A stretch of 64,000 bases of DNA from CAVQBP01 sp963740945 (GTDB lineage: Bacteria; Bacteroidota; Ignavibacteria; Ignavibacteriales; Ignavibacteriaceae). The notes under the pieces are model-generated. The model did no database searches. It saw only the letters and a program-made list of their open reading frames with translations, and was not told where the DNA came from. The position numbers were made by a program, and so were the translations under genes. Below, one piece after another: positions 54,485 to 62,940 of the stretch. The DNA is taken from contig CAVUGE010000032.1 in the NCBI GenBank assembly GCA_963740945.1, positions 57,945 to 121,944 of the forward strand. The letters run 5' to 3'. Numbering within the stretch: position 1 is the stretch's first letter; every line of letters starts with the position of its first letter.

Positions 54485-55710
54485 TTAAGTATATCTTATT
54501 CCTTTTAATGGTTCCAGTTTATAAACTTTGTATGCCGGGTATATGCTTGATAAAAATGAAATTATTATTACTGCAAAGGAAACATGCAAGAAGATTAAAA
54601 AATCGAGAGTAGATTCTAATCTCGGCAAGAAACCATATTCTTCATATACTTTAGTAATCTCACCGCCGAATATTATGGGGTGAAGAACTATATAGTAATT
54701 AATTCCATAGCCAATTATATTACCCAGAACCAAACCAAAAAAAGTTATTAAAGCTGTTTCGAGATAAACGAGTCTTAACCAAATTTAACTGCGGCATTCC
54801 AATTGCTAATTCAACGCCGAATTCGCGAAATCTCTCTGTTATAGACATTAAAATGGTATTAAGATATTCCAAAAGCGACAATGACAATTAATATTCCTAG
54901 AAAGAAAATTCCGCTTACATTATCAAATTCAACCAATTGTGTAAGTTCCGGAACAACCTGTCTCCATAATAAAACTCTTAAATCAGGATCAGTTATTTTT
55001 TTACTTACGGCTGATTGAACATCCGGTGCATCTGATAGATCTTTTGAATTTATAGCAATCACATTTACTCTATTATACATTCCAAGCAGGGATTGAGCAG
55101 TTTTTAGCCCCATGAAAACAGCCATTGCATCGAATTCTTTCGAACCCATTCTAATTGCACCGGCAATTTTAAACTTTAGATTACCAAGACTGCCGTCATA
55201 ACCCTGAGCAAGTACTACTACAGTATCACCAATTTTTGCTTTTAAATTTTCCAGTAATGTAATTCCGATAACTATATTCTGACTGGAATCCGACTGCAGG
55301 AATTTCCCTTCCTTAACTTTATCCAATATCGTTGTGACTTTTTCCTCTCCCTGAGGCTCTATTCCAAAGATAGCCGAACCAAGAGACGCATCTTTATAAC
55401 TGATTAAACCATCTGCATATATTCTTGGCGTATAAGCCGGAACTTCAGCTATACTGTCCAGTTTTTCTTTCAATTGAGTTGTATATCTAAAGCTTTTATT
55501 TAACGATGGATTTTCCTGGAAACCTTTAGCCTGTATCTGAACATAACTGGTAAACTGTTCTATAATTGTTCTGTAATTTAAGGCATATGTCCCAAGTTGA
55601 ATTCCTCTCATACCGATAGCCAGAAGAGTCGCAAAACTTACTGCAGCAAGAGTAATAAGAGTACGTCTTTTATTTCTCCATATATTTCGCCATGCGAGTT
55701 TTAACAACAT
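54485..55710 (-). pseudogene. FtsX/LolE-like ABC permease 2, frameshifted (duplicate A)
   Basis: 1226 bp against 1224 in unit B. Two single T insertions, near 54773 (GAGTCTTAACC for GAGCTTAACC) and 54865 (AAGATATTCC for AAGAATTCC), disrupt the segment between periplasmic domain and FtsX helices (ILNTILMSITERFREFGVEL in the intact copy). The N-terminal 283 residues and the last 82 residues remain readable. Confidence 0.8.
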
Positions 55711-55740
55711 AAATATTTACTCACTAAATTTTGTATATAT

Positions 55741-55836
55741 AAAGATGACATCTTTAAAAGAATAAACCAGCTTCATTTTTTATAAAAATGTGAAATAAGA
55801 ATAAACTCATTTGTAAGAAATAAAGATGTCATCTTT
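55741..55836. repeat. AAAGATGWCATCTTT-bounded element, copy 5
   Basis: A 96-bp element between permease 2 and the LolA-like gene in unit A. In unit B the same place has only AAAGATGACATCTAT (60923-60937), so the two duplicates give a natural comparison of occupied and unoccupied sites. Confidence 0.85.
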
Positions 55837-55839
55837 CGT

Positions 55840-56584
55840 TCAACCTCTTTCTAATTCCTGGAATGAAAATTTTCTTGGAGAGATTTTAGTATTAAAATCC
55901 ATATCCAGAATTTCAATTTGAGTCCAATCATCTTTTTTATTATTATCATACATAGTCCACTTAGATGGGAGCTTTCTTCCGTTAAAGTTTTTAACATCCG
56001 AATAGACCAGGTATCTTACCATATTTCCCCTTTCATCAAAATATTGAACCAAAGCCGGGAGATAATCTTCTTTGCGGACCCAATAGTAAAGCTTACCCCA
56101 AACGACCGGTGCATCCGGTTTGGGAGTTAGTTGTATTTTCCAGGTATCATTGCCGTCTATTTTTTCTTCCCCGATAATCTTTTGAGTATAGTCTTTTTCC
56201 AGGTTCGATTCCCTAACCAGGTCATCATTAGTAAAATTTGAACCATTCCATGACTGGAGCATCATTGAAGGAGGGATTTTTATTGTGGTTTCGGTATTTG
56301 CAAGGTACTGCCACATCTCGTTTCCGATCTTTAGATGTTTTATTTCCTTCCTCTTTTTTAGGGGCTTTTGTTAAAATCATTGAATTTTTATTTCCCTGCC
56401 ACCATGATTCCATAACAAGCTGCCTTGCATAATCGGATGTATGGATGGTCATTTTAAAAGTACCGTGTGCTGTTTCTTCACCTTTAACGGCATCTTCAGC
56501 TTTTTTTATAATTTCTTCAGCAGATTGTCCGAAAATAATTGTGCATGGCAATAAAATCAGAAATAAAATGAAATACTTTTTCAT
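55840..56584 (-). pseudogene. LolA-like outer-membrane lipoprotein-sorting protein, frameshifted (duplicate A)
   Basis: 745 bp against 744 in unit B. One extra G near 56334 (TTTAGATG for TTTAATG) splits the frame after about residue 83, so the ORF is readable only as two overlapping fragments. The signal peptide and N-terminal strands are intact. Otherwise it is nearly identical to the intact copy at 60941-61684. Confidence 0.8.
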
Positions 56585-56608
56585 ATAAAACTCTATTTCG
56601 TTTAAGAA

Positions 56609-56626
56609 TGACTAAACGTTCAGTCA
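56609..56626. promoter_or_regulatory. TetR-type operator upstream of operon copy A
   Basis: TGACTAAACGTTCAGTCA, an 18-bp near-perfect palindrome of form TGACTNAACGTTNAGTCA, 25 bp upstream of the LolA-like start. On the minus strand it contains TTGACT, a possible -35 box, so binding would block RNA polymerase. It is identical at 61709-61726 and 16/18 matched before tetR. Confidence 0.75.
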
Positions 56627-56840
56627 AAAAATAAGGATATTTTTTTATAACTCAAAATTAATATCCGGGGTCATAAATAATAGTATCAGATCGTAACAAT
56701 CAGAATACCATTAAAAGACCCGGTTATTTACAGCGCCTAATTACCACATTTTCTTTTCGGAAGCAACCCTGTTTTATATTTAGTCACAAACGGACATGAA
56801 GAGAGTGACTTCATTAGGATGAATTTGATTTTTTATTTAA

Positions 56841-57450
56841 AGCCAGATCATATTTATTTATATTTGTTCTGAACCGGAAAGCCTGCATTGCTGTTCTCAA
56901 TTTTCTTCTGTGGATTATACACCATTTCAAGATCTGTAAAATTCCCGAAAAAATATGTTAATGCTGCAGCATCTGCCCCGTCTTTTTCAATTTTAGCGAA
57001 ATTAGCAGGGTTTACGGGATTAAAAAGATCGGTAGGATTCCATATTCTTCCGCTTCCCCATGATATTCTCTGTCTGCCTAAAGTTATATTGCCCCAGCTA
57101 AAATCCTGTCTGAAATATAAACGGTCAAAATAATCAGTTATTTTATAATTGCCGCTGCTTACAGGTTCCCATTTTAGATTAAATATTTGTCTGTTTGTAC
57201 TAACAGAGGATAGATCAAACAGAAGATTCTTCTCCGAATATAATGCATCAATTTCATATTCAACATTAATCCTTGCATTCTCCCAGAGATCCACCTCCGG
57301 TTTTAACCGGATTCTATTAAGATTTAAGAACTGGTTATTAACCGGGAAAGGAATAAATACCGGGTATTTTTTCATTATCATATAAACCGGGAGTTCAACA
57401 ACATATCCGGAGAAATTAACTTGCGGGAAAATTAGATTTGAAGTGATGAA
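56841..57450 (-). pseudogene. Outer-membrane barrel protein, truncated (duplicate B)
   Basis: Holds only the N-terminal 190 or so residues of the barrel; homology to the unit A copy stops at 56841, the duplication junction. The frame is open from 57450 through FITSNLIFPQ and VNFSGYVVELPVY, again without any start codon, exactly as in copy A. Near 56880 the sequence is one base longer than a frame-keeping version, where copy A is one base shorter. Confidence 0.75.
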
Positions 57451-57515
57451 TTAAAAATAATATTAGGAAGATTGGGAAATTGCAAAATTGCAAATTTTGT
57501 AATCTTGTAATTTTT

Positions 57516-58187
57516 TTAACTTTCAATCATTCCGTCTTTCAATATTAATAATCTTTTTGCGCGATTCATTACCTGTTTGTCATGGGAGGAGAAGATAAAA
57601 GTAATATTTTTATCTTCATTCATTTTCTGCATCAGATCGAGTAAATGTCCGGCGGTTTTAGAATCAAGATTTGCAGTAGGTTCATCAGCAAGGACGATAG
57701 CAGGATTATTTACGATAGCTCTTGCAACTGCTACTCTTTGCTGCTGTCCTCCGCTCATTTCATTGGGGCGTTTATTAGCAAGATCTTTTATGCCCAGTTC
57801 ATCCATTAGATTTAAAGCCTTTTCTTCTCTTTCTTTTTCCGGGATTCCAAGGAGCATCATGCTAAATTCAATATTTTCAAGAGCCGTTAAAACAGGGATT
57901 AAATTATAAGCCTGGAAAATAAATCCGAGTTTATGCAATCTCATACTTGATAATTCACTTTTACTTTTCAAAGTAATATCCTCACCTTCAAAGAAGATAT
58001 TTCCTTTAGTCGGTTTGTCAAGAGCACCTATCATATTTAAGAGGGTGGTCTTTCCTGAACCGGAAGGTCCGGCTATTACCAGAAATTCACCTTTTAATAT
58101 ATCAAGGCTGACACCGCGAACTGCATGAACAGGAACTCCATTATCCTGATAAATTTTTTCTAAGTTTTTAACTTTTATTATTTCCAT
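57516..58187 (-). CDS. LolD-like ABC ATPase (duplicate B, intact)
   Basis: A 223-residue ATPase of the LolD/MacB type. Walker A GPSGSGKTTLLNMIG, signature MSGGQQQRVAVARAIV, Walker B AIVLADEPTANLDSKT, and the switch His in FIFSSHDKQVM. It is encoded between permease 1 and the barrel remnant and should energise two FtsX-like permeases for transfer of a lipidated or lipid-like substrate across the envelope. Confidence 0.93.
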   Translation of the reverse strand: MEIIKVKNLEKIYQDNGVPVHAVRGVSLDILKGEFLVIAGPSGSGKTTLLNMIGALDKPTKGNIFFEGEDITLKSKSELSSMRLHKLGFIFQAYNLIPVLTALENIEFSMMLLGIPEKEREEKALNLMDELGIKDLANKRPNEMSGGQQQRVAVARAIVNNPAIVLADEPTANLDSKTAGHLLDLMQKMNEDKNITFIFSSHDKQVMNRAKRLLILKDGMIES

Positions 58188-58235
58188 TATTAAATCCTTA
58201 TTGCTCTAGCAGATTTAGAAGAATTCTAACATGTC

Positions 58236-58267
58236 AAATCTCCGGGGTTTTAAAAACCCGGAGGTTT
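58236..58267. repeat. CCTCCGGGG palindrome (unit B)
   Basis: AAATCTCCGGGGTTTT and AAAACCCGGAGGTTT, the unit B counterpart of 53052-53084 with one substitution and one base lost. It lies just 3' of the permease 1 stop. Confidence 0.75.
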
Positions 58268-58268
58268 A

Positions 58269-59484
58269 TTACACATAATAAATAGCTTTAATCGGTTCCA
58301 GTTTTATTGCTCGATAGGCAGGGTACAATGCTCCTATCACTGCAATAAAGGGAATTATAATTGTTAAAATGATTGTATTCGAGACGGAAAGTACCGGGTA
58401 AATGACCGCTCCGATTCCAAATGATTTTAAAGCATCTGAAAAAATGCTGAAGTTTATCCCGCTTATTGAAAGGGGCCAATGAATTAGTAATCCTATTGCC
58501 AGTCCAAGTATAGTCCCGATCACTCCAATCATAAAGGCTTCAAAGACAAACATTAAAAATATTCTGCTGTTTTTCATTCCGATGGCCATTAAAACTCCAA
58601 TTTCATTTATCCGTTCGAATACCGACATGAGCATAGTATTGACAATACCGAAGATTAAAGCTAACCCGACAATCATATAGAAAATCCACATGGTTTGATC
58701 ATAAAGTTCCATTTGATATATAAGCATCGGCAGAAGATCTTTATACGATAAAACTTCGTAATCACTGTTAAGATTTGATTCCAGAGCTGATTTAACTTTA
58801 TCAACATTATGATAATCATTTAGAATTATAGCATATTCATAAATATGGCTGTCGATATTAAGCATTTCCTGTGCGGTTTTTATTGGAATATAAATGGTGG
58901 TTTTGTCAAAATCAGTGCTTACAGTTTGAAAAATTCCGGAAACTCTGAAAAGGTCGGAGCCAATACTTCCGTTTGGAGTATTAGACATAACAACAACTTT
59001 ATCTCCTAAACCTACCCCTAATTTATCTGCAAGTTGTTTACCGATTACAATATCTCTTTTACCTCCGGTTAAAAAATTTCCTTCAATTATTGAACTTTTA
59101 ATATTTGAGACTTTGGATTCCAAATCAGGATAAACACCATATATATAAACTCCGGAAGAATTTGATGCACTGCTTAATAAGTCCGAATGTAATTACTCTT
59201 TTACTGTAAGCTTTAATATCTTTTTCATTTTTTACAATATCTTCGACATGCTGAGCACCGGGGAGGAAATTTTTTATAATTTTATTACCATTAAAACCTT
59301 TTTTATGAATCTGAATATGTGAAACACTGCTGCTAATTTGATTATTCAGCATTTGCCGCAGCATTCCATGATCCAGTCCATCATAAAAAATAATTGCAAT
59401 CATACCGACTACTACCGAGCCCAAAACAATTAGGGACTTTCGTTTATTTCTCCAGATATTTCGCCAGGCTAACTTTAATAACAT
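58269..59484 (-). pseudogene. FtsX/LolC-like permease 1, frameshifted (duplicate B)
   Basis: 1216 bp against 1215 in unit A. One extra base near 59182 (AAGTCCGAATGTAA for AAGCCAAAGGTAA, with nearby substitutions) shifts the frame after about residue 105. The remaining 284 codons are open from an internal ATG at 59123. This is the only one of the four transport genes broken in unit B. Confidence 0.8.
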
Positions 59485-59544
59485 AAATATTTAGTCAACT
59501 TTCTATTGTTGATATTCCGGATTATCCGGCTTAACTCTTAGAGG

Positions 59545-59640
59545 TTGTGTGAAAAATAGAAAAACCGTTGAAACGGTTGATGAAAGTTTCATTTTAGTTC
59601 TAACCAACAGTTAAAACTGTTGGTTAATGATATTCACACA
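59545..59640. repeat. TGTGTGAA...TTCACACA modular element (unit B)
   Basis: Counterpart of 54361-54456, in the gap between permease 2 and permease 1. Both internal hairpins are retained. Confidence 0.75.
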
Positions 59641-59668
59641 TATTCTAATGAGAACTTGCTCTTGAAAT

Positions 59669-60892
59669 TTAAGTATATCTTATTCCTTTTAATGGTTCCA
59701 GTTTATAAACTTTGTATGCCGGGTATATGCTTGATAAAAATGAAATTATTATTACTGCAAAGGAAACATGCAAGAAGATTAAAAAATCGAGAGTAGATTC
59801 TAATCTTGGCAAGAAACCATATTCTTCATATACTTTAGTAATCTCACCGCCGAATATTATGGGGTGAAGAACTATATAGTAATTAATTCCATAGCCAATT
59901 ATATTACCCAGAACCAAACCAAAAAAAGTTATTAAAGCTGTTTCGAGATAAACGAGCTTAACCAAATTTAACTGCGGCATTCCAATTGCTAATTCAACGC
60001 CGAATTCGCGAAATCTCTCTGTTATAGACATTAAAATGGTATTAAGAATTCCAAAAGCGACAATGACAATTAATATTCCTAGAAAGAAAATTCCGCTTAC
60101 ATTATCAAATTCAACCAATTGTGTAAGTTCCGGAACAACCTGTCTCCATAATAAAACTCTTAAATCAGGATCAGTTATTTTTTTACTTACGGCGGATTGA
60201 ACATCCGGTGCATCTGATAGATCTTTTGAATTTATAGCAATCACATTTACTCTATTATACATTCCAAGCAGGGATTGAGCAGTTTTTAGCCCCATGAAAA
60301 CAGCCATTGCATCGAATTCTTTCGAACCCATTCTAATTGCACCGGCAATTTTAAACTTTAGATTACCAAGACTGCCGTCATAACCCTGAGCAAGTACTAC
60401 TACAGTATCACCAATTTTTGCCTTTAAATTTTCTAGTAATGTAATTCCGATAACTATATTCTGACTGGAATCCGACTGCAGGAATTTCCCTTCCTTAACT
60501 TTATCCAATATCGTTGTGACTTTTTCCTCACCCTGAGGCTCTATTCCAAAGATGGCCGAACCAAGAGACGCATCTTTATAACTGATTAAACCATCTGCAT
60601 ATATTCTTGGCGTATAAGCCGGAACTTCAGCTATACTGTCCAGTTTTTCTTTCAATTGAGTTGTATATCTAAAGCTTTTATTTAACGATGGATTTTCCTG
60701 GAAACCTTTAGCCTGTATCTGAACATAACTGGTAAACTGTTCTATAATTGTTCTGTAATTTAAGGCATATGTCCCAAGTTGAATTCCTCTCATACCGATA
60801 GCCAGAAGAGTCGCAAAACTTACTGCTGCAAGAGTAATAAGAGTACGTCTTTTATTTCTCCATATATTTCGCCATGCGAGTTTTAACAACAT
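59669..60892 (-). CDS. FtsX/LolE-like ABC permease 2 (duplicate B, intact)
   Basis: A 407-residue paralog of permease 1. The start KLAWRNIWRNKRRTLITLAA is followed by a periplasmic MacB-like domain and three FtsX helices with ITERFREFGVELAIGM and YPAYKVYKLEPLKGIRYT at the C-terminus. With permease 1 it would make a heterodimer like LolC/LolE. It follows the LolA-like gene by 48 bp. Confidence 0.92.
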   Translation of the reverse strand: MLLKLAWRNIWRNKRRTLITLAAVSFATLLAIGMRGIQLGTYALNYRTIIEQFTSYVQIQAKGFQENPSLNKSFRYTTQLKEKLDSIAEVPAYTPRIYADGLISYKDASLGSAIFGIEPQGEEKVTTILDKVKEGKFLQSDSSQNIVIGITLLENLKAKIGDTVVVLAQGYDGSLGNLKFKIAGAIRMGSKEFDAMAVFMGLKTAQSLLGMYNRVNVIAINSKDLSDAPDVQSAVSKKITDPDLRVLLWRQVVPELTQLVEFDNVSGIFFLGILIVIVAFGILNTILMSITERFREFGVELAIGMPQLNLVKLVYLETALITFFGLVLGNIIGYGINYYIVLHPIIFGGEITKVYEEYGFLPRLESTLDFLIFLHVSFAVIIISFLSSIYPAYKVYKLEPLKGIRYT

Positions 60893-60922
60893 AAATATTT
60901 ACTCACTAAATTTTGTATATAT

Positions 60923-60937
60923 AAAGATGACATCTAT
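60923..60937. repeat. Single AAAGATG palindrome at the element-free site of unit B
   Basis: AAAGATGACATCTAT, one end of the element family, followed directly by the sequence that flanks the far end of the unit A element (TCATTCAACC against TCGTTCAACC). It represents either precise loss leaving one end, or the site before expansion. Confidence 0.75.
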
Positions 60938-60940
60938 CAT

Positions 60941-61684
60941 TCAACCTCTTTCTAATTCCTGGAATGAGAATCTTCTTGGAGAGATTTTAGTATTAAAATC
61001 CATATCCAGAATTTCAATTTGAGTCCAATCATCTTTTTTGTTATTATCATACATTGTCCACTTAGATGGGAGCTTTCTTCCATTAAAGTTTTTAACATCC
61101 GAATAGACCAGGTATCTTACCATATTTCCCCTTTCATCAAAATATTGAACCAAAGCCGGGAGATAATCTTCTTTGCGGACCCAATAGTAGAGCTTACCCC
61201 AAACTACCGGTGCATCCGGTTTGGGAGTTAGTTGTATTTTCCAGGTATCATTGCCGTCTATTTTTTCTTCCCCGATAATCTTTTGAGTATAGTCTTTTTC
61301 CAGGTTCGATTCCCTGACCAGGTCATCATTAGTAAAGTTTGAACCATTCCATGACTGGAGCATCATTGAAGGAGGGATTTTTATTGTGGTTTCGGTATTT
61401 GCAAGGTACTGCCACATTTCGTTTCCGATCTTTAATGTTTTATTTCCTTCCTCTTTTTTAGGGGCTTTTGTTAAAATCATTGAATTTTTATTTCCCTGCC
61501 ACCATGATTCCATAACCAGCTGCCTTGCATAATCGGATGTATGGATGGTCATTTTAAAAGTACCGTGTGCTGTTTCTTCACCTTTAACGGCATCTTCAGC
61601 TTTTTTTATAATTTCTTCAGCAGATTGTCCGAAAATAATTGTGCATGGCAATAAAATCAGAAATAAAATGAAATACTTTTTCAT
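60941..61684 (-). CDS. LolA-like outer-membrane lipoprotein-sorting protein (duplicate B, intact)
   Basis: A 247-residue periplasmic protein. Signal peptide (KKYFILFLILLPCTIIFGQ), then the LolA-like (PF17131-type) fold with GTFKMTIHTSDYARQLVMES, LKIGNEMWQYLANTETTIKI, PPSMMLQSWNGSNFTNDDLV and KLYYWVRKEDYLPALVQYFD. It is the first gene of the operon after the TetR-type operator. Family members probably carry hydrophobic cargo between membranes; together with LolCDE-like parts and a barrel, this suggests a trans-envelope lipid or lipoprotein route. Confidence 0.92.
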   Translation of the reverse strand: MKKYFILFLILLPCTIIFGQSAEEIIKKAEDAVKGEETAHGTFKMTIHTSDYARQLVMESWWQGNKNSMILTKAPKKEEGNKTLKIGNEMWQYLANTETTIKIPPSMMLQSWNGSNFTNDDLVRESNLEKDYTQKIIGEEKIDGNDTWKIQLTPKPDAPVVWGKLYYWVRKEDYLPALVQYFDERGNMVRYLVYSDVKNFNGRKLPSKWTMYDNNKKDDWTQIEILDMDFNTKISPRRFSFQELERG

Positions 61685-61708
61685 ATAAAACTCTATTTCG
61701 TTTAAGAA

Positions 61709-61726
61709 TGACTAAACGTTCAGTCA
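61709..61726. promoter_or_regulatory. TetR-type operator upstream of operon copy B
   Basis: TGACTAAACGTTCAGTCA, identical to 56609-56626 and 25 bp before the LolA-like start. The minus strand reads TTGACTGAACGTTTAGTCA, so a -35-like TTGACT is embedded, with TTAAAC as a possible -10 box 16 bp on. Confidence 0.78.
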
Positions 61727-61973
61727 AAAAATAAGAATATTTTTTTATAACTCAAAATTAATACCCGGGGTCATAATTAATAGTATCAGATCGTAACAAT
61801 CAGAATCCTATTAAAATCCCGGTTATTTACAGCGCCTAATTACCACATTTTCCTTTTGGAAGCAACCCTTCTCTCTATTTAGTCACAAACGGACATAGAT
61901 TTAGAAACGATTTTGAAATGAATTTGCTTTTTTATTTCAAATTTTTTTTTCAACTATTAAGTAGATTTCCTTA

Positions 61974-62183
61974 TGCCATTTTGTCAATTTTATATAAAAA
62001 TATGGATGAAGATATACAACTTTTCAGAGCTTTTGGGGGTTAATTCAGCCCGAAATTACCTGGGGGTTATCTAGGAGTTAGCTTGGAGTTACCTTGGAGT
62101 TATAGCGGAGGTGGAGCGGAGGTGGAAATGGAGTATATCAGGGGATAAAAAAGGCCATATGGAACGTCTGCCAAAATGGCAGA
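61974..62183 (+). repeat. Period-11 GGAG array between TGNCA palindromes (second locus)
   Basis: TGCCATTTTGTCA at 61974-61986; GGGG/GGAG at 62063, 62074, 62085, 62096, 62107 and 62118 (exact 11-nt period); perfect-arm palindrome TCTGCCAAAATGGCAGA at 62167-62183. The order and spacings follow the locus at 14205-14390. It fills the gap between unit B and tetR (62 kb); no coding frame is supported. Confidence 0.6.
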
Positions 62184-62270
62184 TGAAATTAGTATAATAA
62201 TGAAGTAATATAACAATATAAATGTTAATTTCAACTATGCTTGCTTTAATCCACTTAAAAAAATAAATTA

Positions 62271-62288
62271 TGACTGAACATTTAATCA
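62271..62288. promoter_or_regulatory. TetR-type operator before tetR (autoregulation)
   Basis: TGACTGAACATTTAATCA; its reverse complement matches the operon operators at 16 of 18 positions. It ends 12 bp before the tetR ATG. Autorepression together with control of the export operon is inferred. Confidence 0.7.
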
Positions 62289-62300
62289 ATAAAAATTTAT

Positions 62301-62903
62301 ATGCCAAGATCCAAAGAACAATTTAAGGAAATGAGGGAAAAGACAAGGAAAGTTATCCTTGAAAATGCGTTGAAGCTATTTGCTACAAAAGGATATCATG
62401 GCACTTCTATAAACGATATCGCAAAAGCGGCTGGAATTTCCAAAGGATTGGCTTATAATTATTTTGAAAGTAAACAGCAGTTGATGGAAGCATTATTCGA
62501 GCAAATGTTCGACATAGGTAAGGAGTTTGAAGATATACTGGACTCTAAATTGGATCCTTATGAAAAGTTAAGAGAGCTAATAGAATTTTCATTTCATTAT
62601 ATTGAGGGGAATGAAGAATTTTGGCGTTTATATATTTCTTTTGTACTGCAGCCGGAAATAATTGAACAGGGGAAAAAAGTTACGAATGAATTCAATACTA
62701 AAATTCTAAAGAAATTTGAACAAACTCTAAAACAAGCCGGCTTAAAAAAGCCTTCTATTGAAGCGAGAATATTAGGAGCGCTATTTGATGGGATCGGGCT
62801 TGATTATTTTATAGATAAAGAAAATTTCCCGCTCCGTAAAATTAAAAAGTTTATTTTAGAGAGATACAGTAAAGAGGGAATTTTAAAGTTAAAAGAGATA
62901 TGA
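62301..62903 (+). CDS. TetR/AcrR-family transcriptional regulator
   Basis: A 200-residue repressor. The N-terminal helix-turn-helix is classic (ILENALKLFATKGYHGTSIN, DIAKAAGISKGLAYNYFESK). The C-terminal helical domain (about 75-200) should bind a ligand, perhaps the exported hydrophobic compound. It is divergent from the duplicated LolA/FtsX operon and matching palindromes precede all three transcription units, so it is the likely regulator. A hairpin terminator follows the stop. Confidence 0.93.
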   Translation: MPRSKEQFKEMREKTRKVILENALKLFATKGYHGTSINDIAKAAGISKGLAYNYFESKQQLMEALFEQMFDIGKEFEDILDSKLDPYEKLRELIEFSFHYIEGNEEFWRLYISFVLQPEIIEQGKKVTNEFNTKILKKFEQTLKQAGLKKPSIEARILGALFDGIGLDYFIDKENFPLRKIKKFILERYSKEGILKLKEI

Positions 62904-62911
62904 TATTGAAA

Positions 62912-62940
62912 GTGAGGCTCACCTTTAAGGTGAACCTCAC
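62912..62940. terminator. Bidirectional terminator hairpin
   Basis: GTGAGGCTCACCTT and AAGGTGAACCTCAC pair with one mismatch. It lies between the converging tetR and thioesterase genes and overlaps the thioesterase stop codon. No strong T-run follows on either side. Confidence 0.7.

Larger units (their letters stand above)
51660..56840. repeat. Tandem duplication unit A (about 5.18 kb)
   Basis: Direct repeat of 56841-61940 with very high identity by eye. It begins inside the barrel gene at GCCAGATCATATTT and ends in the sequence upstream of the LolA-like gene. It carries one extra 96-bp element (55741-55836). Coding frames are broken in three genes here that are intact in unit B. Confidence 0.9.
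56841..61940. repeat. Tandem duplication unit B (about 5.1 kb)
   Basis: Second unit, adjoining unit A head to tail. Its right edge lies near 61940, where similarity to the end of unit A (ATGAATTTG, TTTTTTATTT) fades. It lacks the 96-bp AAAGATG element. It lies next to the tetR gene, so it probably keeps the original promoter context. Confidence 0.9.
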
